Assembly: GCA_964487415.1 (NCBI GenBank)
Contig: CAZAPQ010000126.1
Span: 6,437 to 70,436, forward strand
DNA from: DRVV01 sp964487415
GTDB taxonomy: Archaea > Thermoproteota > Bathyarchaeia > Bathyarchaeales > Bathycorpusculaceae
Length of the DNA: 64,000 nt
Direction of reading: 5' to 3'
Position 1 is the first letter of the stretch, and each line of letters starts with the position of its first letter. Below are positions 1 to 9,097 of the stretch, piece by piece. Below the pieces are notes generated by a model that was not told where the DNA came from, ran no database searches, and saw only the letters and a program-made list of their open reading frames with translations. The position numbers were made by a program, and so were the translations under genes.

Positions 1-460
1 GAATAATCAAGCGTTCGCCCTTAAATATTATCACAGCAGCACCTTTTGCTCCAACCTTTATTGCAGCATCACGCTGTTCTATTCCTGACTTAACTTTGTA
101 GTCCAGTTTCCTAACCAGTATTGCAAAATTGCGATTTGCGTTTATCAGTTTGTCCCCTTCAATTTCCCCCTCTCCGCCAAGAATTTCTTTAAATTCCTTC
201 CAAATTTTTTCGCCCTTACTGGTAAGCTTACAACCCGCCTTCGAAGTTATAATCAAGCTTTCATCCTTTAATCTTTTAATTATTGTGCGAATCGCGCCCG
301 GGCCAACTTTTAATTCTGTGGCAAGTCTTCCACGTCCTATTGGGCCTTCGGCTATAAGCTTTAAAGAATACAGCAAATGCAGTGCAGAAAATGTTGGAGT
401 TGGACCTGGGGCTTTCTCGCTGGCAAGTTTCTCTAAAAAATCTTTTAATTTAACTGGCAT
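1..460 (-). CDS. DUF4443-like winged-helix protein (3' end cut by window edge)
   Basis: The gene starts at ATG 460 on the minus strand and stays open to the window edge, so about 153 N-terminal codons are visible. The N-terminal 75 residues read as a winged helix, with the segment GPIGRGRLATEL followed by a recognition-helix-like IRTIIKRLKDE. After a linker comes a second domain with FAILVRK and SGIEQRDAAIKVGAKGA, the pattern I associate with archaeal DUF4443 proteins. A DNA-binding role is inferred from the fold only. A plus-strand frame over the same bases is a shadow. The C-terminus is missing. Confidence 0.72.
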   Translation of the reverse strand, partial: MPVKLKDFLEKLASEKAPGPTPTFSALHLLYSLKLIAEGPIGRGRLATELKVGPGAIRTIIKRLKDESLIITSKAGCKLTSKGEKIWKEFKEILGGEGEIEGDKLINANRNFAILVRKLDYKVKSGIEQRDAAIKVGAKGAAVIIFKGERLII

Positions 461-537
461 TAAACTTCACGTAACAATTTTAGCCATTTTTGGTTATTAA
501 AATTATCTGAAATTATTTTCACGCGCTTTTTTCAACA

Positions 538-1746
538 CTAGCAAACTGATATTTTTCCCTCAGCTAATTCCATGCAGAATTTATCTATATTTTCGAGTTC
601 ATATTCTATTACCGCAGCTATTTTGCTTCTAACCTCATCAATCAAAGAAGGTTCTTCTGCAACAACTTGGGCAGCTGCCACTGCTGGCTGGTCTATGGGC
701 TGACCTATCCTGCTAAGGAGCCATATGTAAACTTCCTTAAGTCCAGGTATTTCCTCATAGATATGTTGGGCAATTTTGAAGGTTAAAACGTTATAGATCT
801 TTCCAACATGGCTTACTGGATTTTTGCCTGCCGCCGCCTCTGAGCAGAAGGGTCTGTTCAAAGATATTAACCCATTAACGCGATTTCCTCTGCCAACCTG
901 CCCAGAATCTCCACTGTCTGCGCTTGTGCCCAGAACTGTTAAGTACAAGCCGCCTAAACCCCTGCCCCGTGCATCCAACGTGTTTAGCTGTATGTTTACA
1001 TTGTCAAAGTCCGTATTTTTATTGACGAACTTGTTAATCTCCTCAAGAATTTTTGCCTTTTTCTCGAAGTAGTCCTCTTCGCTGTATATGAAACGGTCTA
1101 CTAGGGCCATGGAAACTGTAAGATTCAAGCTGTTATTGTTCCTGTAGCCCATTACCTTTATGTCTTCACCGGACTCTGGGAATCTTTGCTTGAATTCCTT
1201 AGAATTCAGAAATCTTTCAGTTTCTAGAACCGTCTTTTCCGTTTTGGTCATGGGTGCATAACCCACTGCCGCTGAGGTGTCATTAGCCCCTAAAATTTTT
1301 CCCTTTCTTTTGAAAATATCAACAAGACCTGATGATCCAGGTTTCAGTTCCACCTGATACCTCACATGTTTTTCAGGATCCACAAATCTCATATTCTTTT
1401 TGAACCATTCCTTTGCAACACTTATGGCTATTTCCTTAACATCAATCTTTATCCCGTCAAACTCTGTAGTAGCCCTGTCGCCGAATATGAAGAGCATAGG
1501 CTGAATTACGGAACCTCCGCCAAATTTATTTTCGGATTGCCCTGCAACTAGCAGAGATTTATCCACGTTATGATGTAATATTGTGCCCGCCTTTTCCATG
1601 TATTCTTTGCTTAAACGTTGGGAAATTTTTTCCATAATTGCATCGCAGATATAATCCGGATGGCCCAGGCCTTTTCTTTCAACAATTTCAAGCTTTTGTT
1701 TTTCGATGGGTGTCTGCCTCAAACTTTCAACTATTATGTTTCGCAA
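538..1746 (-). CDS. mat: archaeal S-adenosylmethionine synthetase (methionine adenosyltransferase)
   Basis: Makes S-adenosylmethionine from methionine and ATP in the cytoplasm. The protein has 402 residues, the usual length of the archaeal MAT family, which is distinct from bacterial MetK. Visible family blocks are ERKGLGHPDYICDAI near the N-terminus and SGDSGQVGRGNR near residue 280. The start is TTG at 1746, supported by GGAGG six bases upstream (complement of 1753-1758) and a TATA box about 40 bases away. The stop is TAG. It is transcribed divergently from the DHH phosphoesterase gene. The product supplies methyl groups for the several methyltransferases in this window (Trm5, RlmE, isoaspartyl methyltransferase). 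Confidence 0.96.
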   Translation of the reverse strand: MRNIIVESLRQTPIEKQKLEIVERKGLGHPDYICDAIMEKISQRLSKEYMEKAGTILHHNVDKSLLVAGQSENKFGGGSVIQPMLFIFGDRATTEFDGIKIDVKEIAISVAKEWFKKNMRFVDPEKHVRYQVELKPGSSGLVDIFKRKGKILGANDTSAAVGYAPMTKTEKTVLETERFLNSKEFKQRFPESGEDIKVMGYRNNNSLNLTVSMALVDRFIYSEEDYFEKKAKILEEINKFVNKNTDFDNVNIQLNTLDARGRGLGGLYLTVLGTSADSGDSGQVGRGNRVNGLISLNRPFCSEAAAGKNPVSHVGKIYNVLTFKIAQHIYEEIPGLKEVYIWLLSRIGQPIDQPAVAAAQVVAEEPSLIDEVRSKIAAVIEYELENIDKFCMELAEGKISVC

Positions 1747-1784
1747 GTTAATCCTCCTACAAGGATTTCAACGTAATGCAAAAG

Positions 1785-1795
1785 TAGATATATGT
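1785..1795 (-). promoter_or_regulatory. TATA box for mat
   Basis: On the minus strand this reads ACATATATCTA. It lies about 40 bases upstream of the TTG start, which leaves room for a short leader carrying the GGAGG ribosome-binding site. Confidence 0.55.
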
Positions 1796-1868
1796 TTTGC
1801 CGTTCTCATGCCAAGGGGTAACGCCTTTTTATTTGATCATTTAAAATAAAGTGATGGAGGTGCTTTAG

Positions 1869-3062
1869 ATATCTCTTAATGGTTTTAATAAACTTACGGA
1901 AAGGGCTGTTAGTCTTTTGAGGCAGGAGCAGCCTAACGAGGTTTTGGTGGTTCACCACGATGATGCAGATGGTCTATGCTCCGCCGCAATATTGAAGGAG
2001 GCGTTAGAGATTGAAGGCTTTAAGGTTTTAACGCTGTGCCTTGAAAAGGTCTACCCGGAAGTTATAGCCGATTTACATTCCAAGGGCAACTCTGTAATAT
2101 TATATGCTGATATAGGGTCTTCTCACGCGGACATGATATCAGACTTCAACCAAGGGCGCACCCTGACAATAATCCTTGATCATCATGATCCAAAAGTTTC
2201 GATGGATCCGAGGGTTTTAGATTTAAACCTTGAGAATTTTGGCTTTAAAGGTGAAACAGATTTTTCTGGGGCTACGTGCTGCTATCTTTTTGCCAGAGCA
2301 TTAAACGAAAAGAATTCGGATCTAGACTATTTGGCATTGGTTGGAAGCTTTGAAATTCCTGAGGGATACAAGTCAATAAATAAGGCAATTTTGGAGGAAG
2401 CAATAAAAAGTAATAGAATAGTAAGAAAAGGAAAAAGTTTTGAAATTGCAAAATTAGGCATAAATGTGGACGCACTGTTCTCTAGGCTTCAAATTCTGGG
2501 AGCAGTCGGCTATTACATGGGTGGTCCTGATCTTGGCTTGGAATTATGCATAAAAGGAATAAGTCCCGAAGCAGATGAGAAAATTTCAGAGCTTGAAAAC
2601 AGGCGCAAAGAGGCTAATCGGAGGCTTCTGGGGAGACTTTACAGAGAAAGGCTTCGGGAGACAGAGTATATTCAATGGTTTGATGCTGGAAACATTTATG
2701 CTGGCATGGGCACAAAGGTGATTGGGCAGTTCTGCTCATTTCTTTCATATCAAACGCGCCTTATAAAATCCGACAAGTACATTCTTGGACTTGTCGGTGT
2801 GCCGCCGGAGATTCCGAAATGGGGGAAATTAAGCGAATCATTCGTGAAAGCTTCCTTAAGGGTGCCAAAGCAAATGCAAAGGTTCATTGATGATGGAAGG
2901 ATGCTGGGGGCTGTAAACCTTCTGGTTAGGGCTTCCGAGGGTTTCGGGGTGGCTGACGGCCATCAATATGCTGCAAGCGTTATAGTGCCAGCTGATAAGA
3001 AAATGGCCCTCATAAAAAATGCCGAGAATGTTGCCAAGAGCTATACTAAAAACCGGACTTAA
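1869..3062 (+). CDS. DHH family phosphoesterase (RecJ-like single-strand nuclease), likely ATA start
   Basis: A DHH-superfamily phosphoesterase with motif I HHDDADGLCSAA, a DIGSSH motif II, and motif III LDHHDP; a C-terminal DHHA1-type region contains GFGVADGHQYAASV. Family members are single-strand nucleases or oligoribonucleases; archaeal RecJ/GAN proteins act with replication and repair. The first conventional start is TTG 1917, giving 381 residues. However, GGAGG (1856-1860) sits eight bases before an in-frame ATA at 1869, and the 16 codons between them read as a plausible helix (NKLTERAVSLL). No usable SD precedes TTG 1917. I therefore mark 1869 as the likely start, without certainty. 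The window holds a second DHH protein at 57116. Confidence 0.85.
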   Translation: MSLNGFNKLTERAVSLLRQEQPNEVLVVHHDDADGLCSAAILKEALEIEGFKVLTLCLEKVYPEVIADLHSKGNSVILYADIGSSHADMISDFNQGRTLTIILDHHDPKVSMDPRVLDLNLENFGFKGETDFSGATCCYLFARALNEKNSDLDYLALVGSFEIPEGYKSINKAILEEAIKSNRIVRKGKSFEIAKLGINVDALFSRLQILGAVGYYMGGPDLGLELCIKGISPEADEKISELENRRKEANRRLLGRLYRERLRETEYIQWFDAGNIYAGMGTKVIGQFCSFLSYQTRLIKSDKYILGLVGVPPEIPKWGKLSESFVKASLRVPKQMQRFIDDGRMLGAVNLLVRASEGFGVADGHQYAASVIVPADKKMALIKNAENVAKSYTKNRT

Positions 3063-4425
3063 CCGGGTTACGCGTTTTCATTATTTCCCTTAGCAGAACC
3101 GTTGCATAGGAACCTCTGTGCAGCATGAAGCTTGTTTTCACCTTCCACTTTGCCGTGTTGACTTCATCCCTAGATATTTCATTCAGTGAAAAATTGTTCA
3201 ATGGAGCTATGATCGACCTAATCCCCCCTTTTAAGCTTATTTCAGGCATTTCCTTAATTTTGAAATTTTCATGCGATATTCCTTCTTCTTCAAGTATTTG
3301 TCTTTTAATCTCTTCCTGAATGCCTTGGGAAAATTTCTGTCTAAAACCTATGAGTGGTAAAGCTACACGCTTTCTTCCAGATGCTATCATGGCGTTCAAA
3401 TCGGATATGGTGCTTTGGCTTGCAATGGTGTAAATTTTCGGGACTGGTAGGCCCGAGGCTTCAATGCTAATAACGTAGTCGCCAACTTCCGCCCTATTTA
3501 GGGCAAGGCCCATAGAGATTCTTCTACTTAAAATTCTATTGAAAAGGTAAGACTGATAAGCTTGGACGAAGAGTCTAAGGAGTTTCCTAGGTAGTCTTCT
3601 AAGCGCCCCTATAAAATCACATGGTCTTTTGGTCAAATGTTTTAGCATAACCCGTTCGTAGTGAAGCCTTTTGGGGAAATTATTTAGCGCTTCTTGGAAG
3701 TTTTGGGTTTTCCAAAGTTGTTTACGTGTCTCCTTTAAAGATGGTTTTTCATAAGGACCTGGTTTGGCTAGAAAGACCATGGCTGCCTTTCTGAAGTTTC
3801 CTTGGATCAGAGCTTTCCCCACTAGATGCGTTATTGGTCTGATTGTGCCGAATCTCTGGTGGCCGAAAAAATTTGGAATGCCGCCGATTAATGTTATTTC
3901 CTCTAAATTTCTTTTTAGACGTTCTTCTATCGTTGTTTTAGAATGGCTTATTCCTCTAATAGTCACCACGAAGTGATTCCCTAAGAGGTAATATTGTGAG
4001 AGTTGGCTACGGAAATATGTGACCGGGTGAACTTCAACATCTTTAATATGGATTTTTTGAAGGTTCCCTATTGAAACGCCCTTAAAGGTTACATGCTGCG
4101 CTGTAACAGCTTTTTTGTCCTTAATTCCCGCAACATGCACGTCGCTGGGACGTATACCCAATTGTCTGGCTATATCTTCAAGCGTCAAAAGTGTGTCTCT
4201 ATTCCGTTTTACGAGAACACAGAGTAAATATTTCCATTCTGGAATTTGGGATAAACCGCTTAAATTCAAGGGCTCTTTCTTTTGGACTTCCGCCTTTAAG
4301 CCATTCACAAGAATTTCCTCGACAATAAAATCTTCCAAATAATGTTTTATTTTTCCCCCAATTCCCTGGGATTTTGTCGCATAGACTTCCATGCCCATCA
4401 ATTTTTCAATTTTAGGAACCTGCAG
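3046..4425 (-). CDS. truD: tRNA pseudouridine(13) synthase TruD
   Basis: Converts U13 of tRNA to pseudouridine. TruD features visible are YATKSQGIGGKIKHYLEDF at the N-terminus, the catalytic-Asp region AGIKDKKAVTAQ, and NFFGHQRFGT before the inserted TRUD domain. The first conventional start is TTG 4401 or ATG 4398, but the GAGGG site just after the Pth2 stop (complement of 4433-4437) is 31 bases away from it. That site is seven bases from an in-frame CTG at 4425, which gives an N-terminus beginning QVPKIEKLMGMEVYATK. I put the start there, tentatively. It sits directly downstream of pth2 and overlaps the 3' end of the convergent DHH gene by 17 bases. Confidence 0.9.
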   Translation of the reverse strand: MQVPKIEKLMGMEVYATKSQGIGGKIKHYLEDFIVEEILVNGLKAEVQKKEPLNLSGLSQIPEWKYLLCVLVKRNRDTLLTLEDIARQLGIRPSDVHVAGIKDKKAVTAQHVTFKGVSIGNLQKIHIKDVEVHPVTYFRSQLSQYYLLGNHFVVTIRGISHSKTTIEERLKRNLEEITLIGGIPNFFGHQRFGTIRPITHLVGKALIQGNFRKAAMVFLAKPGPYEKPSLKETRKQLWKTQNFQEALNNFPKRLHYERVMLKHLTKRPCDFIGALRRLPRKLLRLFVQAYQSYLFNRILSRRISMGLALNRAEVGDYVISIEASGLPVPKIYTIASQSTISDLNAMIASGRKRVALPLIGFRQKFSQGIQEEIKRQILEEEGISHENFKIKEMPEISLKGGIRSIIAPLNNFSLNEISRDEVNTAKWKVKTSFMLHRGSYATVLLREIMKTRNPVKSGF

Positions 4426-4439
4426 AATCTCGCCCTCTT

Positions 4440-4802
4440 TTATAAGAGTGGAAGTGTACCCGTTATTCTATCTATTTTCTCTGCGGGCGCAGGGCCTATT
4501 CCCAGACATGTTACTGTGCCAGGTGGAATTTCCGTCAAACCCCTGTCGACAATCAGCGCACATGGTAAGGACGATTCCCTTGCTCTTTTTTCAAGTTCTA
4601 AAAGTTCTTTTTCGCTTTTTACCTTGACCACTATTTTGCACTGTCCCTCATCCATCCAACCCTCCCACCACTCTTTGTTTCTTTTCCTTGTTTCCTCTGC
4701 CGCAGACACAGCTGCATGACCTGCCTGAGCTGCCATTTTGCCTTTACTTAACTTTAAATCTGAACGGAAGACAATAACCTGTTTAAAGCGAAATTCAGCC
4801 AT
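4440..4802 (-). CDS. pth2: peptidyl-tRNA hydrolase, archaeal/eukaryotic type (Pth2)
   Basis: Releases tRNA from peptidyl-tRNAs that drop off the ribosome. About 120 residues, the family's normal size. The Pth2 signature is clear: FKQVIVFRSDLKLSKGKMAAQAGHAA at residues 6-31 (Lys and His of the active site), then WMDEGQCKIVVKV and GLTEIPPGTVTCLGIGP near the C-terminus. ATG 4802 is chosen over TTG 4808 as the first ATG ahead of the family's N-terminal strand. It is followed by truD with essentially no gap, so the two are probably co-transcribed. Confidence 0.95.
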   Translation of the reverse strand: MAEFRFKQVIVFRSDLKLSKGKMAAQAGHAAVSAAEETRKRNKEWWEGWMDEGQCKIVVKVKSEKELLELEKRARESSLPCALIVDRGLTEIPPGTVTCLGIGPAPAEKIDRITGTLPLL

Positions 4803-4844
4803 GCGCAAACCGCCAAACTGTTTGAAAATGTCTATTGAAAAACT

Positions 4845-6074
4845 TTAATTTTTGCTTGGCAAACAAGCTGCTACAATGAAATGCGCCATGGCGAGAAAAA
4901 TCCTTGGATTTTTTATGGCTTTAAGAATAGCCTGTCCTTGAAAATCTATTTCGCTAAATTCCTTTACACTATTTTCCAGCTGGAATTTTTTGCAAAACCT
5001 TATAAATCCATCTAATTTTTTATCAGGCATCCTATCTAGCATCTTTCTAATCATTAGCATTGCTTTCATGTCAAATTTCATCAGTTTTTTAATCCTTTTT
5101 TGATAGTCCATAAGTGTCTCCGCGGAGAAATCGTCATCATTTAATGCCTTTTGAATAACATCTGCTGCTATCTTTGCACAGTTCAGTCCAAGGATTATTC
5201 CGCCTCCTGTTGTTGGTTTAACTTGGGAGGCTGCGTCACCTACAGCCAAAAATCCATTAGAGTAAGCTCTTGGTATGACTCCTCCGAGTGTTATTGGGTG
5301 AAAGGCTTTTTTGAGGATTCTGGCCTCCCGCAACCTTTTGGATGCTACTGGATGCCTATACATAAGTTTCTTAAGAAACTCCTCAGGGTTCCCCTTCTTA
5401 ACGGCTAGTCCAATCTTTGCTTTTCCGTCAAGCTTTGGAATAAGCCAAGCGTAAAAGCCCGGCGCATAGGCTTTTCCAAGAAAAACCTCAACGAAGTCAA
5501 GTTCGGCATCGATGTTTTCAGCCTCGGCATGAATTCCATTCACAAAAATGCGTTTTCCAGAATATTTTATTCCAGCCTCGGTCAGCATTCTCGGCGGAAA
5601 ACCTTCAGCGTCCACTACAATTTTAGCCAAAACCCTGAATGTTTTATTTTCTCGTTGGGCTTTAACTCCCCTTACGAAGCCATTTTCTCTAACCAAAGAT
5701 TTAACGCGAGTTCCGAGATAGTATATGGCTCCATGCTTTTGGGCTAGGTGTGCAATATGCTTGTCAAACAATTCACGGTTGACGGTGCATGTTATTGGCT
5801 CATTGAACTTGACGGTTAATTCCTTCCCGTTTGGGGAATAAATTTTCGCGCCCCAAAAGATGTTCTCCACAATATTTTCAGGCAATGGATAAAGTCCTAA
5901 CAGTTTTAGGTTTCTAATGCTGATATGGCCAGCACAATGGAATGGAACTCCTATTTCCCGGTGTTCCTCAAAAACAGTTACCTTAATGCCCCTTTTCGCA
6001 AGGTTTAGGGCAGTGAAAGAGCCAGAGGGTCCCCCTCCAATCACGACTACTTCCGAAAAATTTTCCATGACCAA
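4845..6074 (-). CDS. geranylgeranyl reductase family FAD-dependent oxidoreductase
   Basis: Likely saturates the isoprenoid chains of archaeal membrane lipids. The N-terminus has the FAD-binding Rossmann signature VVIGGGPSGSFTALNLAKRG, followed by the family block FHCAGHISIRNLKLLG. A second FAD motif, GFLAVGDAASQVKPTTGGGI, lies at about residues 275-294. Length (409 residues) fits digeranylgeranylglycerophospholipid reductases. The precise substrate (archaeal lipid versus another geranylgeranyl compound) cannot be read from sequence alone. It lies upstream of pth2-truD on the same strand. Confidence 0.9.
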   Translation of the reverse strand: MVMENFSEVVVIGGGPSGSFTALNLAKRGIKVTVFEEHREIGVPFHCAGHISIRNLKLLGLYPLPENIVENIFWGAKIYSPNGKELTVKFNEPITCTVNRELFDKHIAHLAQKHGAIYYLGTRVKSLVRENGFVRGVKAQRENKTFRVLAKIVVDAEGFPPRMLTEAGIKYSGKRIFVNGIHAEAENIDAELDFVEVFLGKAYAPGFYAWLIPKLDGKAKIGLAVKKGNPEEFLKKLMYRHPVASKRLREARILKKAFHPITLGGVIPRAYSNGFLAVGDAASQVKPTTGGGIILGLNCAKIAADVIQKALNDDDFSAETLMDYQKRIKKLMKFDMKAMLMIRKMLDRMPDKKLDGFIRFCKKFQLENSVKEFSEIDFQGQAILKAIKNPRIFLAMAHFIVAACLPSKN

Positions 6075-6099
6075 CCGCTAATATGATCGATTTAAAGTT

Positions 6100-6327
6100 T
6101 TAAGCTATAAGTTCCACCCTCTTTTTGCCTCGTGTCAAAGAGGTTGTTCGTATTTTCCCCGCAATTTCCAGTCGCATAAGCATCTCATTAAAATCTTTGA
6201 AACCTAAGTCATTGAATTTTTCGCTTATATGCTCAAATAGCTCCGTGTCTGTCGTGGCGCCTTTCTTTTTAAGAATCTCAAGTAACGTGTAGTATGCTGG
6301 ATGAGTTTTCCATAGTTTCATAGGCAT
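6100..6327 (-). CDS. small winged-helix-like protein downstream of CDC48
   Basis: A 75-residue hypothetical protein. The longer frame starting at 6405 runs inside the CDC48 gene; ATG 6327 is preferred because GAGGGG lies just upstream, between the CDC48 stop and this ATG. The sequence predicts mostly helix, with a THPAYYTLLEILKKKG helix and a basic LTRGKKRVELIA end, consistent with a compact winged helix. The function is unknown. Its position, 14 bases after cdc48, suggests co-transcription. Confidence 0.7.
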   Translation of the reverse strand: MPMKLWKTHPAYYTLLEILKKKGATTDTELFEHISEKFNDLGFKDFNEMLMRLEIAGKIRTTSLTRGKKRVELIA

Positions 6328-6341
6328 AACTGCTCCCCTCT

Positions 6342-8513
6342 TTACGTGACTGGCGTAGCTGGCTTCTGCACCTGCCTCAACTGCTGCATAAAGCTCCTGT
6401 ACCATTTCTCCATGTCAGGCGTTATGGATGGTCCTATTCTTTTTAGCGCCTCTTCGAAGTCCTGCATATTAACCTCTTTTGCGTTTATATCCCTTCTTAG
6501 CGCATGCATCGCCGCTTCTCTACAGACAGCCTCTATATCTGCTCCGGAATAGTACTTAGTCATGGAGGCTAGTTGCTCTAAGTTTACATCCTTTGCGAGT
6601 GGCATGTTTTTAGTGTAAATTTTGAATATTTGAAGTCTCCCCTTTTCGTCTGGCTCTGGCACGTATATGAGCCTATCAAATCTTCCTGGACGAAGCACCG
6701 CTTGATCAACTATGTCAGGCCTATTGGTTGCGGCGATGACTACAACATCTTCTAATGTTGTTATTCCATCCATTTCCGTTAATAGCTGGCTTATCACCCG
6801 TTCAGTTACGCCGCTGTCGGCGTAGCCTAAACCTCTGCGGGGCGCCAGAGAATCTATTTCATCAAGGAATATTATTGCTGGAGCAGCCATTCTTGCCTTC
6901 CTGAAAACCTCCCTTATAGCCTTCTCGGATTCGCCGACCCATTTTGAAAACACTTCCGGACCCTTAATTGTTATGAAATTGGCTTCACTTTCTGTGGCTA
7001 CCGCTCTGGCCAGCAAAGTTTTTCCACATCCCGGGGGGCCATAAAGCAGAATTCCCTTTGGCGGTCTTATTCCAAGCCTCTTGAAGATTTCAGGCTGCTT
7101 TATAGGCCATTCAACGGCTTCTCTAAGTTCCTGTTTAACACTTTCAAGGCCGCCTATCTCATCCCAATGGACGGTGGGCACCTCAACATAGACTTCACGC
7201 ATGGCAGTCGGCGTGATCTCCTTGTAGGCATTCAGGAAATCCTCCATCTTGACCTCCATTTTTTCAAGTACTTCTGGAGGAATCCTTTCCTCCTCAAGGT
7301 TTATCTGCGGAAGATAGCGTCTCAAAGCCTTCATGGCGGTTTCCCTACAAAGGGCTGCCAAGTCGGCTCCGGTATAGCCATGAGTCATCTCGGCAAGTTT
7401 TTTGAGATCAACATCTTCCGCTAGGGGCATACCCCTTGTGTGTATTTGAAGAATCTCATATCTTCCCTGCTTGTCGGGGACGCCTATCTCAATTTCCCTA
7501 TCAAACCTTCCGGGTCTGCGAAGTGCTGGGTCTAGGGCTCCAGGCCTGTTAGTTGCGCCTATAACAATGACATTTCCCCTTCCGGATAGTCCATCCATTA
7601 AAGCGAGAAGTTGGGCAACAACTCTCCTCTCAACCTCTCCCGTAACCTCCTCACGTTTCGGCGCTATTGCATCTAACTCGTCAATGAATATTATGCTTGG
7701 CGCATTCTGCTGGGCCTGTTGGAAAATTTCTCTAAGTCTCGCCTCGGATTCCCCGTAGAACTTGCTCATAATTTCAGGGCCATTTATGCTGAAGAAGTTG
7801 GCTTCAGCTTCGTTGGCTACTGCTCTAGCTAGCAGTGTTTTCCCACATCCAGGAGGACCATGAAGCAAAACTCCTTTAGGAGGCTCGATGCCTAATCTTT
7901 GGAAGAGTTCCGGATGTCTAAGTGGGAGTTCCACCATTTCCCTGACCCGCTGTATTTCTTCATGAAGCCCCCCTATGTCCTCATATGTCGTTCTCGGCAC
8001 GCCCTTGCCTTCAGGCGCTGGCTCTGATAGTATAGTTAGCTTTGTTTCAGTCGTAACCTTTACAATGCCGTGAGGACGTGTTTTTGTCACCATAAAGGGT
8101 ATTGCGTGCCCAAGCATCATAACAAGAGTTGTATCCCCTTCAGCAAGGGGTCTTTCCATGAGGCGGTTCTTAACAAAATTAGTAAAGTCCTCATCAACGT
8201 TGAGTCTCATATCCACCGGAGCCAAGGTAACATTAAGAGCCTCTTTCACCTTAGTAGATCTTACAATAACATATTCATTTATCGCCACGCCAGCGTTTTT
8301 ACGCGTGAAGCCATCTATTCTTATTATGTCACGATTTTGGTCTTCACTGTAGGCTGGCCAAGCAATAGCCGCGGTGGTACGCTTTCCAACAATTTCTATG
8401 ACATCACCAGCGCTTATGCCTAGCTTCTGCATGGTCTTTTGGTCAATGCGAGCTATGCCTCTGCCTACATCTCTTTGTTTGGCATCTCCTACTCGAAGCT
8501 GAACCTCCGTCAT
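6342..8513 (-). CDS. cdc48: CDC48/VCP-type AAA+ ATPase
   Basis: A double-ring AAA+ unfoldase that remodels proteins and complexes and feeds substrates to the archaeal proteasome. At 723 residues it has the full layout: an N-terminal double-psi barrel and CDC48_2 domain (to about 180), D1 with Walker A GPPGCGKT near 220 and Walker B IIFIDELDAIAP, and D2 with Walker A GPPGCGKT near 495 and FLDEIDSLAPRRG. Arg fingers in RRPGRFDREIEI and RPGRFDRLIYV are intact. A TATA-like stretch (CCTTTATATTAAAC on the minus strand) lies near 8566-8579. A proteasome beta subunit is encoded at 49779. Confidence 0.97.
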   Translation of the reverse strand: MTEVQLRVGDAKQRDVGRGIARIDQKTMQKLGISAGDVIEIVGKRTTAAIAWPAYSEDQNRDIIRIDGFTRKNAGVAINEYVIVRSTKVKEALNVTLAPVDMRLNVDEDFTNFVKNRLMERPLAEGDTTLVMMLGHAIPFMVTKTRPHGIVKVTTETKLTILSEPAPEGKGVPRTTYEDIGGLHEEIQRVREMVELPLRHPELFQRLGIEPPKGVLLHGPPGCGKTLLARAVANEAEANFFSINGPEIMSKFYGESEARLREIFQQAQQNAPSIIFIDELDAIAPKREEVTGEVERRVVAQLLALMDGLSGRGNVIVIGATNRPGALDPALRRPGRFDREIEIGVPDKQGRYEILQIHTRGMPLAEDVDLKKLAEMTHGYTGADLAALCRETAMKALRRYLPQINLEEERIPPEVLEKMEVKMEDFLNAYKEITPTAMREVYVEVPTVHWDEIGGLESVKQELREAVEWPIKQPEIFKRLGIRPPKGILLYGPPGCGKTLLARAVATESEANFITIKGPEVFSKWVGESEKAIREVFRKARMAAPAIIFLDEIDSLAPRRGLGYADSGVTERVISQLLTEMDGITTLEDVVVIAATNRPDIVDQAVLRPGRFDRLIYVPEPDEKGRLQIFKIYTKNMPLAKDVNLEQLASMTKYYSGADIEAVCREAAMHALRRDINAKEVNMQDFEEALKRIGPSITPDMEKWYRSFMQQLRQVQKPATPVT

Positions 8514-8613
8514 TCAGAACGCCTCTAAACTTAATTGTGATTATACGTGTCGAAACAGTTCTTGTGTTTAATATAAAGGTTTATGCCTTTTAACCTTGTG
8601 TGCTTTGCCATTC

Positions 8614-8889
8614 CTATGTACTTGTTCTTCTAACCATTACTGGCTGAACTTGACTTATTTCGCTTATTTCGCCTAATTTATTCTCCAATTCCTCAAGCAT
8701 GCCAGTTTTATCCTCTGGAATTTTTATGGCGCAAATTAATGCTTTTAATCCAAATGCTATTGGTTCTTCTCCATATCCGTAAACCATTGCATGCTCTGGA
8801 AGCATGCTCTCTATTTTCTTTTTCAAATCATCGAAATTAACCGTAATATCAACAGGAAATATTTTATATGTTATTACAACGCTTCCCAT
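8614..8889 (-). CDS. ef1b: translation elongation factor 1 beta (aEF-1beta)
   Basis: Guanine nucleotide exchange factor for aEF-1alpha. The 91-residue protein has the archaeal layout, ending in the GEF fold with YGYGEEPIAFGLKALICAIKIPED. It directly follows the zinc-ribbon gene with a 19-base gap, an arrangement common in archaea, so the pair is most likely one transcript. Confidence 0.94.
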   Translation of the reverse strand: MGSVVITYKIFPVDITVNFDDLKKKIESMLPEHAMVYGYGEEPIAFGLKALICAIKIPEDKTGMLEELENKLGEISEISQVQPVMVRRTST

Positions 8890-8908
8890 GCTTCATTTCT
8901 CCTAAACT

Positions 8909-9097
8909 TTATGGGCCCGTAAATCCGCATTTAGGACACTTATAGGGTCGTCCAAATTTTCTACATCTTACACATCTTCTTATTATGATCTCTCCGCAAT
9001 CCGGGCATGGAAACTTTGTAGCCTCTGCTCTTGGTGGAATTGGCTTACCGCAGCTTGTGCATGTTGCTAAGGTTATAGTTAATGCTTTTTCAGACAT
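8909..9097 (-). CDS. zinc-ribbon protein (two CxxC pairs twice), aEF-1beta operon partner
   Basis: A 62-residue protein with eight cysteines in four CxxC pairs: CTSCGKP, CPDCGE, CVRCRK and CPKCGF. This binds two zinc ions in a tandem ribbon, as in small archaeal proteins found beside aEF-1beta and linked to translation by context. ATG 9097 is preferred to the TTG at 9109 as the first ATG in the leader. An AT-rich TATA element lies about 50 bases upstream, in the divergent region shared with fen. The molecular function is unknown. Confidence 0.85.
   Translation of the reverse strand: MSEKALTITLATCTSCGKPIPPRAEATKFPCPDCGEIIIRRCVRCRKFGRPYKCPKCGFTGP

Noticed and set aside
129..500. Plus-strand frame at the left edge
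   Set aside because: It is opposite the minus-strand DUF4443-like gene, which has a clear winged-helix pattern; the plus frame has no family match.
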